Assembly: GCA_963628435.1 (NCBI GenBank)
Contig: CAVGEY010000002.1
Location: 1 to 64,000, forward strand
Source: CAKSQF01 sp963628435
Lineage (GTDB): Bacteria > Bacillota > Clostridia > Oscillospirales > CAG-272
Length of the DNA stretch: 64,000 bases
Direction: 5' to 3'
The notes under the pieces are model-generated. The model was not told the DNA's origin. It searched no databases and saw only the letters and a list, made by a program, of their open reading frames with translations. Positions 26,871 to 34,738 of this stretch are shown here, piece by piece (the first letter of the stretch is position 1; each line of letters starts with the position of its first letter). The position numbers were made by a program, and so were the translations under genes.

Positions 26871-27173
26871 TTATATAATCCTTTCGGATTTTTTCTTTGT
26901 TTTCAGAGCCTCACGCCTTTTTCGTGCCGCTCTCGCGCGTTTTTCGCGGTTTTTGGCGATTCTGTCATCGTTACGAGGCTCCTTGATTCCCGCGGCTTCG
27001 AGTGCGCGCGGCCACGGTCCGAGAAATGATTTGACGGCAACAACTTCTTCGTCCGAAAAATCCGAGCGTTTAGGAAAACGCTTTTCTTCCGACTGCAGAA
27101 GCAGATCGTATTTTTCACGAAGCAGCCGAATACAGAGTGCGCGGTCATATTTTATTTTTTCATTATCATTCAC
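26871..27173 (-). CDS. Small basic protein, first gene after the cobalamin riboswitch
   Basis: A 100-residue protein of unknown function. The start is GTG at 27171-27173, with GGGAG about 13 bases upstream, only some 24 bases after the riboswitch terminator T-run. Residues about 40-65 read FSDEEVVAVKSFLGPWPRAL then EAAGIKEPRND, resembling the short helical unit (PWPxALxAAG) seen in homing-endonuclease-associated repeats, a possible DNA- or RNA-binding helix pair. The C-terminus is strongly basic (KNREKRARAARKRREALKTK). It is unusual as the leading gene of a corrinoid-controlled surface-protein operon. Whether it is a regulator or a passenger cannot be told. Confidence 0.65.
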   Translation of the reverse strand: MNDNEKIKYDRALCIRLLREKYDLLLQSEEKRFPKRSDFSDEEVVAVKSFLGPWPRALEAAGIKEPRNDDRIAKNREKRARAARKRREALKTKKKSERII

Positions 27174-27194
27174 CTATCACTTATCACTCCCTTT

Positions 27195-27497
27195 CGCAAA
27201 AAAACAAAAACGCTTTTTGCGGCGAAAAGCCTACAAAAAGCGCAAACGATTGGCGAAAAAAGGCAAAACTACCCCTATACAAATGAGTCATGCTTTTGAC
27301 TCGCCGTAATCGGTTGCACTTTTCTCTGCCCAAAAATGACGGACGGCGTATGCCGTCACCGAAGCGATTTATGCGGCAAGTATTCCGACTTACGGACATT
27401 GTCCGATTACGGTAATGGCGGTTGCGCCGGATTTCCACCGAACTTCCCTCTGATTCCGAACAACAGATTCGGAAACCGCATATCGCATATTTAATTT
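27195..27497 (-). ncRNA. Cobalamin riboswitch with intrinsic-terminator expression platform
   Basis: On the minus strand, starting just after the promoter at 27504-27532, the leader shows the conserved core GGTGGAAATCC (about 27429-27440), a CGCAACCGCC...CCGTAA block in place of the usual CCCCGC...TGTAA (about 27405-27427), and a B12-box-like AAGTCGGAATACTTGCCGC (about 27373-27391). Stem-loops with complementary loops follow. The 3' part holds a strong terminator: CGCTTTTTG (27211-27219) pairs with CAAAAAGCG (27233-27242) and is followed on the minus strand by TTTTTGTTTTTTT. Binding of adenosyl- or another cobalamin is expected to end transcription before the three genes 26871-24301. It was recognised by eye; covariance scoring would confirm it. 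Confidence 0.85.
27196..27242 (-). terminator. Riboswitch expression-platform terminator
   Basis: A nine-base-pair stem (27211-27219 with 27233-27242) with an internal GGC/GCC hairpin, followed on the minus strand by a T-run broken by one G. It ends about 24 bases before the first start codon. Confidence 0.85.
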
Positions 27498-27503
27498 TGA
27501 TTT

Positions 27504-27532
27504 ATTATATCACCGATAATAAAAAAAGTCAA
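27504..27532 (-). promoter_or_regulatory. Promoter of the cobalamin-riboswitch operon
   Basis: On the minus strand TTGACT (27527-27532) and TATAAT (27504-27509) are separated by 17 bases. The predicted transcript start is near 27497. Confidence 0.82.
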
Positions 27533-27615
27533 TAGACGGTGTCGGCAGTTCGAACGAAAGGCGGACAGCGACGGTCAAAAAAACCAAATTACGATTCAAA
27601 ATTTTCTTTTTTTCA

Positions 27616-27644
27616 TTGACAAATACACAAAAAAATGCTATTGT
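27616..27644 (+). promoter_or_regulatory. Promoter of the glycyl radical enzyme operon
   Basis: TTGACA (27616-27621) and TATTGT (27639-27644) are separated by 17 bases, about 40 bases before the ATG at 27684. It diverges from the riboswitch promoter 84 bases away. Confidence 0.75.
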
Positions 27645-27683
27645 AATCTTGAAAATTTGTGAAAACTAAATGGGGGACATCTC

Positions 27684-29861
27684 ATGATCACAAAAGAAAA
27701 TCAATCCGAAATTTTCAGAGCGGAGGCAATAAAAGCGCTTACCGAAAAGCCGATTGTCACATACACCGCCGAAAGAGTCAGACTCTGGAGTGAAATCGTA
27801 TCGTCAACCGATGACACCCTCTGTCAGCCGCTGAAAATGGGCGGAGGAATGAAAAAGTTTCTTGAAAAGGTATCGATTCCGATAAACGAAAACGATCTTC
27901 TTATCGGCAGAGAAACCGAGGAGAGCTTTACCGCCGAAGAAGAAAAAGAGTTTGTAGGCAAATATTTTATACAAGGAATGCGTCCCGAAGGAATACCGCT
28001 GTTTATGAATGACTGGGGACATCAGTCATTTGCATGGGACGATATTATTAAAGAAGGTCTGCCGGATCTGCGTAACAAGGCGGAACGCTATCTGAGCGAT
28101 TACCGCAAGAACGGCAGCGAGCGGCAATGCCACTGGCTTGAGGGCGCGATAATGGTATACGATGGGTTCATCCGCTATCTTGAACGGTCTGCGGATGCGG
28201 CGAGGAACGCCGGACTTTCCGAGGCCGCCGATGTCTGCGAAAATCTTGCCAAAGGTGCTCCCGCAACATTCAGAGAGGCTCTCCAGCTTGTCTACACGAT
28301 AGAATTCGTTTTCTGCGCATACATTGCGCCGAATCCCACTCTTGCGCTCGGAAGGCTCGATTTATTTCTCAACGATTTTTACGAAAACGACATAAGATGC
28401 GGGCGTTTGACAGACGAAGAGGCGGGGCTTCTTATCGATGATTTTTATGCCAAAAACAATCTTATAATGGGCAGGGGCGAGCATCAGCTTTCTGCGCGCA
28501 ATGATAATTCGAAATGCACCGGCTGGAACCGTATTCTGTGCTACGACGCTCCGCAGTATCTCATCCTGTCGGGAGAAGATCCCGACACGGGTATATCGGT
28601 CGCAAACGGTCTGACGCGTCTTTTCGTCGCTCACATCGAGCCGAAATACAAAAATCCCGTAATCGTGTTCAGATACAGCAAATCGTTTGCCGAAAATCAC
28701 CCCGACATCTGGCGTAAACTTATCGAAAAAATGCGTTCAAGCGCATCGATACTTCTGTATAATGACATAGCCGCCTGCAGAATGTACATCGACCGAGGAG
28801 AAACTCCCCACGATGCACGTACCCTCGAATACTACGGCTGCAACTGGCCGACGCTTCCGGGGCGCGATGTAAACGATTACGGCTATGTGTGGTCGGGGCT
28901 GAGCGATCCGGTAGGTTTCGAGATGCAGGTACTTGAAAAAATGCGGTCCGACGGAGAAGAATTCACGAGAGACGGTTTTCTCAAAAACATGCACGATGCC
29001 GTCTACCGCAGGGTAAAAGAATTTACGGCTGTGCGAAATCCTCCTCCAAACGGCCCGAATCCCGATATGCTGACCGTTTACTGCTGTTTTGCGCGCGGCA
29101 ACATCGAACGCGCGGGCAGATGGTTTGAGAGAGTAAACATACTTGCCTCGATAAGCAGTATCGGAAGCATGGTTGACATTGCTTCCGCCGCCGAAAACAT
29201 CTGCGTAAACAGAAAAATACCGCTTGACAGGCTGCTTGCCGCCTGCGATAACAATTTTGAGAACGATAAAGTTCTTCTGGCACTCTGCAAAAACTCGCCG
29301 AAACTCGGCGACGACGATCCGCTGTCCTCGCTCTATGCCGAAAAGCTGTCAAACGCAATTTCGGACGCATACGATGAGGCGCTTGTCGATCTTCCGTCAT
29401 ACTGCAAGCTGAGAATCTGTCCCGAAAGCGACACATGGCATTACGAAAGAGGCGCGGGGCTCGGTGCAACGCCCGACGGAAGACTGAAAGGACAGGCAAT
29501 CAGCCAGAACAGCCAGCCGAGTTCGGGTGCCGCCAAAAACGGAATCACGGCAATGTTCAACTCGCTTGCGCACATTCCGTTTTACAGATTCGCATCGGGC
29601 GGTATGAATGTAACCATTCAGACATCAACATTCGCGGGTGAGAGCGGTCTTGACAATCTCGCAAGGCTCTTCTCGGTATATCTCGAAAAAGGCGGTCTTC
29701 AGATTCAGCTTTCGGCAGTCGACAGAGAGCTGCTTATAGATGCGCAGAAAAATCCGGACGCGCACCGTGATCTTATGGTCCGCGTAACGGGATACAGTGC
29801 TGTTTTTGTCGATATGAGCAAGATTTCACAGGACGATTTCATGACGAGAAATTCGTTTTAA
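27684..29861 (+). CDS. Glycyl radical enzyme of unknown substrate (PFL-like family)
   Basis: An oxygen-sensitive radical enzyme of 725 residues, shorter than most family members (about 780-850). The C-terminal glycyl radical motif reads RVTGYSA, with Gly703 as the expected radical site, and the chain ends DFMTRNSF. The active-site Cys is probably Cys386 in YYGCNWPTLPGRD. Most eliminases and decarboxylases of this family have GCVE with a Glu base two residues after Cys; here the sequence is CNW, so the usual general base is missing, and the Cys-Cys pair of true pyruvate formate-lyase is also absent. GGGGGACAT precedes the ATG. An aldo/keto reductase and the activase follow in the same operon. 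The reaction is unknown. Confidence 0.9.
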   Translation: MITKENQSEIFRAEAIKALTEKPIVTYTAERVRLWSEIVSSTDDTLCQPLKMGGGMKKFLEKVSIPINENDLLIGRETEESFTAEEEKEFVGKYFIQGMRPEGIPLFMNDWGHQSFAWDDIIKEGLPDLRNKAERYLSDYRKNGSERQCHWLEGAIMVYDGFIRYLERSADAARNAGLSEAADVCENLAKGAPATFREALQLVYTIEFVFCAYIAPNPTLALGRLDLFLNDFYENDIRCGRLTDEEAGLLIDDFYAKNNLIMGRGEHQLSARNDNSKCTGWNRILCYDAPQYLILSGEDPDTGISVANGLTRLFVAHIEPKYKNPVIVFRYSKSFAENHPDIWRKLIEKMRSSASILLYNDIAACRMYIDRGETPHDARTLEYYGCNWPTLPGRDVNDYGYVWSGLSDPVGFEMQVLEKMRSDGEEFTRDGFLKNMHDAVYRRVKEFTAVRNPPPNGPNPDMLTVYCCFARGNIERAGRWFERVNILASISSIGSMVDIASAAENICVNRKIPLDRLLAACDNNFENDKVLLALCKNSPKLGDDDPLSSLYAEKLSNAISDAYDEALVDLPSYCKLRICPESDTWHYERGAGLGATPDGRLKGQAISQNSQPSSGAAKNGITAMFNSLAHIPFYRFASGGMNVTIQTSTFAGESGLDNLARLFSVYLEKGGLQIQLSAVDRELLIDAQKNPDAHRDLMVRVTGYSAVFVDMSKISQDDFMTRNSF

Positions 29862-29903
29862 TCAAATGATAAACCGATAAATCAATAAAAGGAAAGAAAT
29901 AAT

Positions 29904-30857
29904 ATGAAAAAGATAAAACTCGAACGCGCAAATCTCGAAGTAAGCAATCTGTGTCTCGGCACCATGATGTTCGGTACGCAGACAACCGAGCGCGATTCAT
30001 TTGAACAGCTGAATTTGTTTACCGAAATGGGAGGCAATTTTCTCGATACATCGAACAACTACGCACACTGGTGGAAAGACGCAAGCGGCGACGAAAGCGA
30101 AACGCTTCTCGGCCGCTGGCTCGCCGAAAAGAAAAACCGCCACGATCTCGTAATCGCCACAAAAGTCGGATTTGACAGACACGGTGAGGGTGCGGGACTC
30201 AAGCCCTCGCAAATCGAATACTGGTGTGACGAAAGTCTCCGCAAGCTCGGCACCGACTACATCGATCTCTATTATGCGCATGTTGACGATATGGACACCG
30301 ATGTCGGCGAATACATGGAGGCATTCAACCGTCTTATCAAAAAAGGCAAAGTCCGTGCGCTCGGTATGAGCAACTGCTATACATGGCGTATGTGCGAGGC
30401 AAAACACTACTGTAAGGAACATTCTCTTGCCGATTTTACCGTAAATCAGGCCTGCTATACCTATCTCGATACGAAAAACGGATATCCGAATCCGTATCCG
30501 CTCAATCTCAATGCGGGCGATGAGCGGCTCTCATATCTCGCGGCGAACAACATTCCGCTTGTCGCCTATTCGTGCCTTGCGGGCGGCGCATACGACAATC
30601 CCGACAGATGTCCGGAAAAATATATAAAAGGCGAAAAACTCGAACTGATCCGTTCGACCGCCGAAAAGCTCGGACTTACTCCGTCAGAACTTGTTCTCGC
30701 ATGGCTGATTTCGTCCGACCGCATCGAGGGCAGACCGCAGATAATTCCGCTTTTCTCGACATCGAGAGTCGACCATCTGAAAAAGAGTCTCGGAATGTCG
30801 GATTATGTGCTTGATTCTGAGATTATGAAAATGCTCACCGACGCAAAATTTTTCTGA
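29904..30857 (+). CDS. Aldo/keto reductase
   Basis: A 317-residue NAD(P)H-dependent oxidoreductase of the AKR superfamily. The catalytic tetrad is visible: Asp in NFLDTSNNYAHWW, Tyr in the same segment, Lys in VIATKVGFD and His in LYYAHVDDMDTD. The cofactor-binding C-terminal region includes IPLFSTSRVDHLKKSLG, a slight change from the common IPG-x-R. AAAGGAAAG lies before the ATG. Position between the glycyl radical enzyme and its activase implies a shared pathway in which a carbonyl product or substrate is reduced or oxidised. The substrate is not readable from the sequence. Confidence 0.93.
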   Translation: MKKIKLERANLEVSNLCLGTMMFGTQTTERDSFEQLNLFTEMGGNFLDTSNNYAHWWKDASGDESETLLGRWLAEKKNRHDLVIATKVGFDRHGEGAGLKPSQIEYWCDESLRKLGTDYIDLYYAHVDDMDTDVGEYMEAFNRLIKKGKVRALGMSNCYTWRMCEAKHYCKEHSLADFTVNQACYTYLDTKNGYPNPYPLNLNAGDERLSYLAANNIPLVAYSCLAGGAYDNPDRCPEKYIKGEKLELIRSTAEKLGLTPSELVLAWLISSDRIEGRPQIIPLFSTSRVDHLKKSLGMSDYVLDSEIMKMLTDAKFF

Positions 30858-30906
30858 TTTCGGACAGGGTAAATTTCGATTTTGCGGGAGAGGTTCGACG
30901 ATAAAG

Positions 30907-31728
30907 ATGGAAAAAGACACTGGACTTATTTTCAACATTCAGCGCTGTTCGCTTCACGACGGTCCGGGCATACGCACAACCGTTTTTCTCAAGGGATGTC
31001 CGCTTCGCTGTGCATGGTGTCAAAATCCCGAGGGAATTTCGATGCGGCCGACAGCGTCATTCGATCAGAAAAAATGTATAGGCTGTCTTTGCTGCAAGGA
31101 CGCGAAAAATCCCGAAGAGGCGGCCGAGATCTGTCCGACCGGTGCAAAATCGGTTTTCGGAAAAGAATATACGGTCGACGAACTTATTAAAATTGTTCTC
31201 GAGGACAGAGATTTTTACAGCAGCGGCGGAGGTGTTACATTTTCGGGCGGCGAGGCGCTGCTTCAGGCCGATTTTGTGGCATCGGCTGCCGCAAGGCTCA
31301 AATCGCTCGGCATCGGCGTTGCGGTGGACACCTGCGGCGCCGTCGATTACCCGGCGTTCGAGAAGGTAATTCGGTATACCGACATTTTTCTTTACGATAT
31401 AAAATCGCTCGATGACGAAAAGCACAAACGCTTCATCGGCCGTTCAAACAGGCAGATACTCGAAAATTTCGAAAAGCTCTGCTCTGCCGGTGCGAAAATC
31501 ATTGTAAGAGTTCCGTTTGTCGGCGGATTCAATGCAACCGCTGCCGATGCGCTCGCAATAAAAGAATTCACCGACAGATTCGATTCGGTCATAAAAGTCG
31601 AACCGCTGAAATATCACAAACTCGGTATACACAAATACGCGCTTATCGGTCAAAAATACACGCTCGGCGAAGAAGCCGAAGTTTCGGCAGAACTTTTTGA
31701 CGAAATAAAAAGAATATTTGCAAACTGA
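30907..31728 (+). CDS. Glycyl radical enzyme activating enzyme (radical SAM)
   Basis: Uses S-adenosylmethionine and a reduced [4Fe-4S] cluster to place the glycyl radical on the partner enzyme. The radical SAM motif is GCPLRCAWCQNPEG (CxxxCxxC) after IRTTVFLK. A ferredoxin-like insert follows (KKCIGCLCCKDAKN and EICPTGA), with enough Cys for one extra cluster; many activases of eliminase-type enzymes carry two, so the insert is short and the protein is only 273 residues. YSSGGGVTFSGGEALLQADF is the SAM-binding GGE motif. GGGAGAGG lies about 13 bases before the ATG. It is the third gene of the operon. Confidence 0.95.
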   Translation: MEKDTGLIFNIQRCSLHDGPGIRTTVFLKGCPLRCAWCQNPEGISMRPTASFDQKKCIGCLCCKDAKNPEEAAEICPTGAKSVFGKEYTVDELIKIVLEDRDFYSSGGGVTFSGGEALLQADFVASAAARLKSLGIGVAVDTCGAVDYPAFEKVIRYTDIFLYDIKSLDDEKHKRFIGRSNRQILENFEKLCSAGAKIIVRVPFVGGFNATAADALAIKEFTDRFDSVIKVEPLKYHKLGIHKYALIGQKYTLGEEAEVSAELFDEIKRIFAN

Positions 31729-31751
31729 CAGGCAAAAAACTTTTTATCCGG

Positions 31752-31780
31752 TTGACAATTAAAATAATTGATGATATAAT
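31752..31780 (+). promoter_or_regulatory. Consensus promoter of the CDP-alcohol transferase gene
   Basis: TTGACA (31752-31757) and TATAAT (31775-31780) with a 17-base spacer; both boxes are perfect. Confidence 0.9.
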
Positions 31781-31836
31781 CTATTGAGTATATAGTTAGT
31801 CAGCTGATTTTGAAATTTCGTCAGCCGGAGGATATA

Positions 31837-32418
31837 ATGCATTTCGACAAAAAACAGATTCCCAACCTGATTACAACCGTGCGGATTATAGGATCGGTCT
31901 GTCTGCTGTTTACCAAATCGTTTTCTCCCGCATTTTTTGTTATCTATACCGTATGCGGCATAAGCGACGTAGTCGACGGAACGGTCGCACGTCTTATGAA
32001 ATGCGAAAGCGACATAGGTTCAAAGCTTGACAGCATCGCCGATCTGATTTTTTACGGCGGAATGTTTCTGGCCATACTTCCCCTTTTGATTGAAGAAATA
32101 CCGCTTCTGCTCTGGATCGGCGCGTTTTCGGTGATTTTCATCCGCATCTGCTCATACACTCTTGCGGCTGTCAAATATCACAGATTCGCATCAATTCATT
32201 CATACGCGAACAAGCTCACGGGAGCATCGGTTTTCTGTATCCCGTATTTTTCGATATGGTTCGGCGTAACTCCGATTTGTACGGTCGTTTTCGTGATAAG
32301 TCTGTTCGCCTCCGTTGAGGAACTTCTCATTCACATTATCTCGAAAAAATACAATTCGAATGTGAAATCGATTTTCTGCCTTGCCAAAATCGAAAAAAGC
32401 GAAGAGCAAAACGGCTGA
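31837..32418 (+). CDS. CDP-alcohol phosphatidyltransferase family protein
   Basis: A membrane enzyme that joins a CDP-activated lipid or alcohol to an alcohol acceptor. The start is the ATG after GCCGGAGGATATA, giving 193 residues. The family signature DG-x2-AR-x8-G-x3-D-x3-D is complete: DVVDGTVARL, then CESDIGSKLDSIADL. Several membrane helices follow (GMFLAILPLLIEEIPLLLWI; TPICTVVFVISLFAS). N-terminal KKQIPNLITTVRIIGS resembles phosphatidylglycerophosphate synthase, but the short length and lone position do not fix the product; phosphatidylserine or cardiolipin-related reactions remain possible. Confidence 0.85.
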   Translation: MHFDKKQIPNLITTVRIIGSVCLLFTKSFSPAFFVIYTVCGISDVVDGTVARLMKCESDIGSKLDSIADLIFYGGMFLAILPLLIEEIPLLLWIGAFSVIFIRICSYTLAAVKYHRFASIHSYANKLTGASVFCIPYFSIWFGVTPICTVVFVISLFASVEELLIHIISKKYNSNVKSIFCLAKIEKSEEQNG

Positions 32419-32751
32419 TTTTCCCAAATCGATAGCTTAAAACAGCAAAAAAATCGGAGCCGCACTATGCGGCTTTCATATCAAAATACACCCCTGCCTG
32501 CGCAGGGGTGTGTTTTGGTACATACGGGAATTTTCCCGAATTTTTCGGCTTTAACCTCTTTATAAATTCCGTTTTCTCTTCGAAGGTTTCTCCGGGATTA
32601 AGAGCTTCGGCGGCTTCGGCATATTTTGCGGCGTTCGGATACTTGTACTGCGGTAATGTACCTGTTTTTGCGGGCACAGACACCGGGAGAAGCATTTGCG
32701 AATGTTCAAAAAACGGCAAATCGGTATTACCCTCGATTTACAAATTCTCTC
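32419..32751. other. Intergenic region with two hairpins and a doubtful minus-strand ORF
   Basis: AGCCGC/GCGGCT followed by TTTCAT (about 32457-32477) and the perfect ACACCCCTGC/GCAGGGGTGT hairpin (about 32486-32510) probably end the upstream transcript. On the minus strand 32465-32719 an 84-codon frame runs from a TTG with GAGGG about ten bases upstream. Its codon use resembles local genes, but its product matches nothing I know and its 3' end is made of the hairpins. I see it as a possible gene remnant only. Confidence 0.4.
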
Positions 32752-32780
32752 TTGATTTATGCGGACAATGATGGTAAAAT
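32752..32780 (+). promoter_or_regulatory. Promoter of birA
   Basis: TTGATT (32752-32757) and TAAAAT (32775-32780) separated by 17 bases, 25 bases before the ATG at 32805. Confidence 0.75.
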
Positions 32781-32804
32781 AGTGAAAAACAAGGACAGAG
32801 AAAA

Positions 32805-33764
32805 ATGACGGACAAAAACAGAGTTATAAAAATATACTGCGACAACGCGGACAAAACGATATCCGACGGCTATATCTGCGATACGGCGGGAATCACGGCG
32901 GAAAAGCTGTCCGAAATCATCGAAATGCTCACAAATAACGGACTGAAAATTGAAAAATCGGCGGGCGGCAGCCGTATGGCATCAAGTGAAATCGCGAAAA
33001 TCGGCCCCGAAATATGCCGCGAAACAGACGGCGGAACAATTATGTTCGACGAGACCGATTCGACAAATCTGCAGGCGAAAAAGCTGTTCGCGGACGGAAT
33101 CTGCGGACACGGCAGCCTGATTGCGGCAAGGTCGCAGACAGGCGGCAGAGGCAGGCTGGGACGAAGCTTTTATTCGCCGTCGAACAGCGGAATTTACATG
33201 TCGGTTATCCTATGCAAGAACGAAATCGGCTCACCGATTACCGAAATCACATCAAAAGCGGCGGTCGCGGTCTGCCGCGCAATCGAAGAGCTGTTCCCTG
33301 CGATTTCGCCGCAGATCAAGTGGGTGAACGACATATATGTCGGCGGCAAAAAAGTATGCGGAATACTCGCCGAGGCGGTAAACGATGCCGACAGCGGAAA
33401 AATCGCGGCGGTTATTGTGGGAATCGGCGTCAATATGTCGACCGAATTTTTCCCCGACGGCATATCGCAGACGGCGGGATCGCTCGGAGTCGACAGCCGA
33501 TACAACGGGCTGTTTACCGCGATGATATGCGACAATCTGATAAAGGCAGCATCGTCTGCCGACATTCACGGAGTGATGGACGAATACCGCGCACATTCGC
33601 TTGTAATCGGCAAAAAAATCTGTTATTTCGGGGCAGACGGCGTGAAAAATTACGGAGTCGCGGTCGGAATCGACGACGGCGGCGGTCTTATCGTGGACGA
33701 TGAGAAGCGGGGACGGATAATTCTGTCGACCGGTGAAATCAGTCTGCGGCTCGCCGACAGATAA
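32805..33764 (+). CDS. birA: Biotin-[acetyl-CoA-carboxylase] ligase, possible bifunctional BirA
   Basis: Activates biotin to biotinyl-AMP and attaches it to carrier proteins. The class II biotin ligase core shows MFDETDSTNLQAKKL, the nucleotide loop GGRGRLGRSFYSPSNSGIYM, KWVNDIYVGGKKVCGIL and GIGVNMSTEFFP. Residues 1-70 form a small helical domain (YICDTAGITAEKLSEIIEML) that looks like a degenerate helix-turn-helix, so repressor function is possible but weakly supported. The C-terminal SH3-like domain is present (NYGVAVGIDDGGGLIVDDEK). At 319 residues the length fits BirA. A DUF6472 gene follows after 24 bases. The biotin importer gene bioY lies about 15 kb away. Confidence 0.94.
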   Translation: MTDKNRVIKIYCDNADKTISDGYICDTAGITAEKLSEIIEMLTNNGLKIEKSAGGSRMASSEIAKIGPEICRETDGGTIMFDETDSTNLQAKKLFADGICGHGSLIAARSQTGGRGRLGRSFYSPSNSGIYMSVILCKNEIGSPITEITSKAAVAVCRAIEELFPAISPQIKWVNDIYVGGKKVCGILAEAVNDADSGKIAAVIVGIGVNMSTEFFPDGISQTAGSLGVDSRYNGLFTAMICDNLIKAASSADIHGVMDEYRAHSLVIGKKICYFGADGVKNYGVAVGIDDGGGLIVDDEKRGRIILSTGEISLRLADR

Positions 33765-33788
33765 GTCGGCTCGAAAGGGAGAATCGAT

Positions 33789-33983
33789 ATGGAGAAAATC
33801 AAACCGAAAAAAATCAAGCCGTCATGCGATATATGCGAGTTTTACGATTATGACGAAGAGCTTGACGAAAACGTATGCACGATGTCGCTTGACGAAGACG
33901 AGCTTGCGGGCTTTATGTCGGGCGGCGACTGCCCGTATTTCCGCTACTACGACGAATACAAGAGCGTACACAAGCAGATATGA
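33789..33983 (+). CDS. DUF6472 family small protein
   Basis: A 64-residue acidic, Cys-containing protein of unknown function found in Clostridia. Four Cys are placed as in a small metal site (CDICEFYDYDEELDENVC, then GGDCPYFRYYDEYK). The layout K-P-x-C-x2-C, then an acidic stretch and CPYFRYYDEY near the end is characteristic of this family as I recall it. AAAGGGAGAATCGAT gives a good ribosome site. It lies 24 bases after birA and shares its transcript; no function follows from that. Confidence 0.8.
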   Translation: MEKIKPKKIKPSCDICEFYDYDEELDENVCTMSLDEDELAGFMSGGDCPYFRYYDEYKSVHKQI

Positions 33984-33989
33984 GAAAGA

Positions 33990-34025
33990 GATTTCCCCCG
34001 AAAGCAGATGCTTTCGGGGGAAATC
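33990..34025. terminator. Perfect 16-bp hairpin after the DUF6472 gene
   Basis: GATTTCCCCCGAAAGC (33990-34005) and GCTTTCGGGGGAAATC (34010-34025) pair without mismatch around an AGAT loop. The following T-run is poor, so it may also protect mRNA 3' ends of the convergent genes. Confidence 0.75.
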
Positions 34026-34102
34026 TGTTATGATGAAATTGTTATCCACAAAGCGGGGCGGACAGCAAAGCGATCGTTTTGTTATCATCGGGCAATGCGG
34101 TT

Positions 34103-34690
34103 TTATCCGTTTTTTCCGTTCAGTCCGTCAAGAGTCGAGCCGAACGGCGGCAGAAATTCGTTCATAAAAATATCGAGTTCGGGGCAGTTCATATCGTCAA
34201 GCGATTTGCGTATAGACGTACCCGCATCGGCAAATTCGCGATTTCCGCATTTTATCTCCTCGACACATTTGATATAGGCGCAGAGTTTATCGGCGGCTTT
34301 AACGAGTCTGTGTATTTCGGGATCGGGAATATCGAGAATTTTTCTGTAATCGGGAGCGAGGTCATCGGGCAGTCCGTTCACGAGCTGCGAAATCGCGGTA
34401 TTCTCAATCTGTTTGTAATTTTCGTGAATTTCGCTGTTATAGTATTTTATCGGTGTCGGCATATCCCCGGTATATATTTCGGAGGCATCGTGATAAAGTG
34501 CCGCCGTTGTCACGGCATCGGGATCTATATTCTTACCGAGCCTTTTTACCGATATCATTGCGAGCGCGTGCGCAATCATTGCGGTCTGTGCCGAATGTTC
34601 GGCAAGATTTTCATCGAAAACATTGCGCATAAGTCCCCAGCGTTTTATATATCTCTGACGGAAAACAAGTGCGAAAAAGCTGTTTTTCAT
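34103..34690 (-). CDS. HD-domain 5'-deoxynucleotidase (YfbR-like)
   Basis: A 195-residue HD-fold metal phosphatase that likely removes phosphate from deoxynucleoside monophosphates. The metal residues appear in order: MRNVFDENLAEHSAQTAMIA (first His), TTAALYHDASEIYTGD (HD pair and Glu) and a later Asp in HRLVKAADKLCAYIKC. PTPIKYYNSEIHENYKQIE is also typical of YfbR. It is divergent from thyX, which makes dTMP; both act on deoxynucleotide pools, a reasonable functional pairing. A promoter with a 17-base spacer lies at 34739-34767. Confidence 0.9.
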   Translation of the reverse strand: MKNSFFALVFRQRYIKRWGLMRNVFDENLAEHSAQTAMIAHALAMISVKRLGKNIDPDAVTTAALYHDASEIYTGDMPTPIKYYNSEIHENYKQIENTAISQLVNGLPDDLAPDYRKILDIPDPEIHRLVKAADKLCAYIKCVEEIKCGNREFADAGTSIRKSLDDMNCPELDIFMNEFLPPFGSTLDGLNGKNG

Positions 34691-34738
34691 ATCTTCTTAT
34701 TATCTCCATTCGGTAAAATCGGTATCCGTACCGATATA

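Noticed and set aside
27184..27438. 84-codon minus-strand open frame in the leader
   Set aside because: It lies inside the cobalamin riboswitch and its terminator; the RNA structure explains the sequence.
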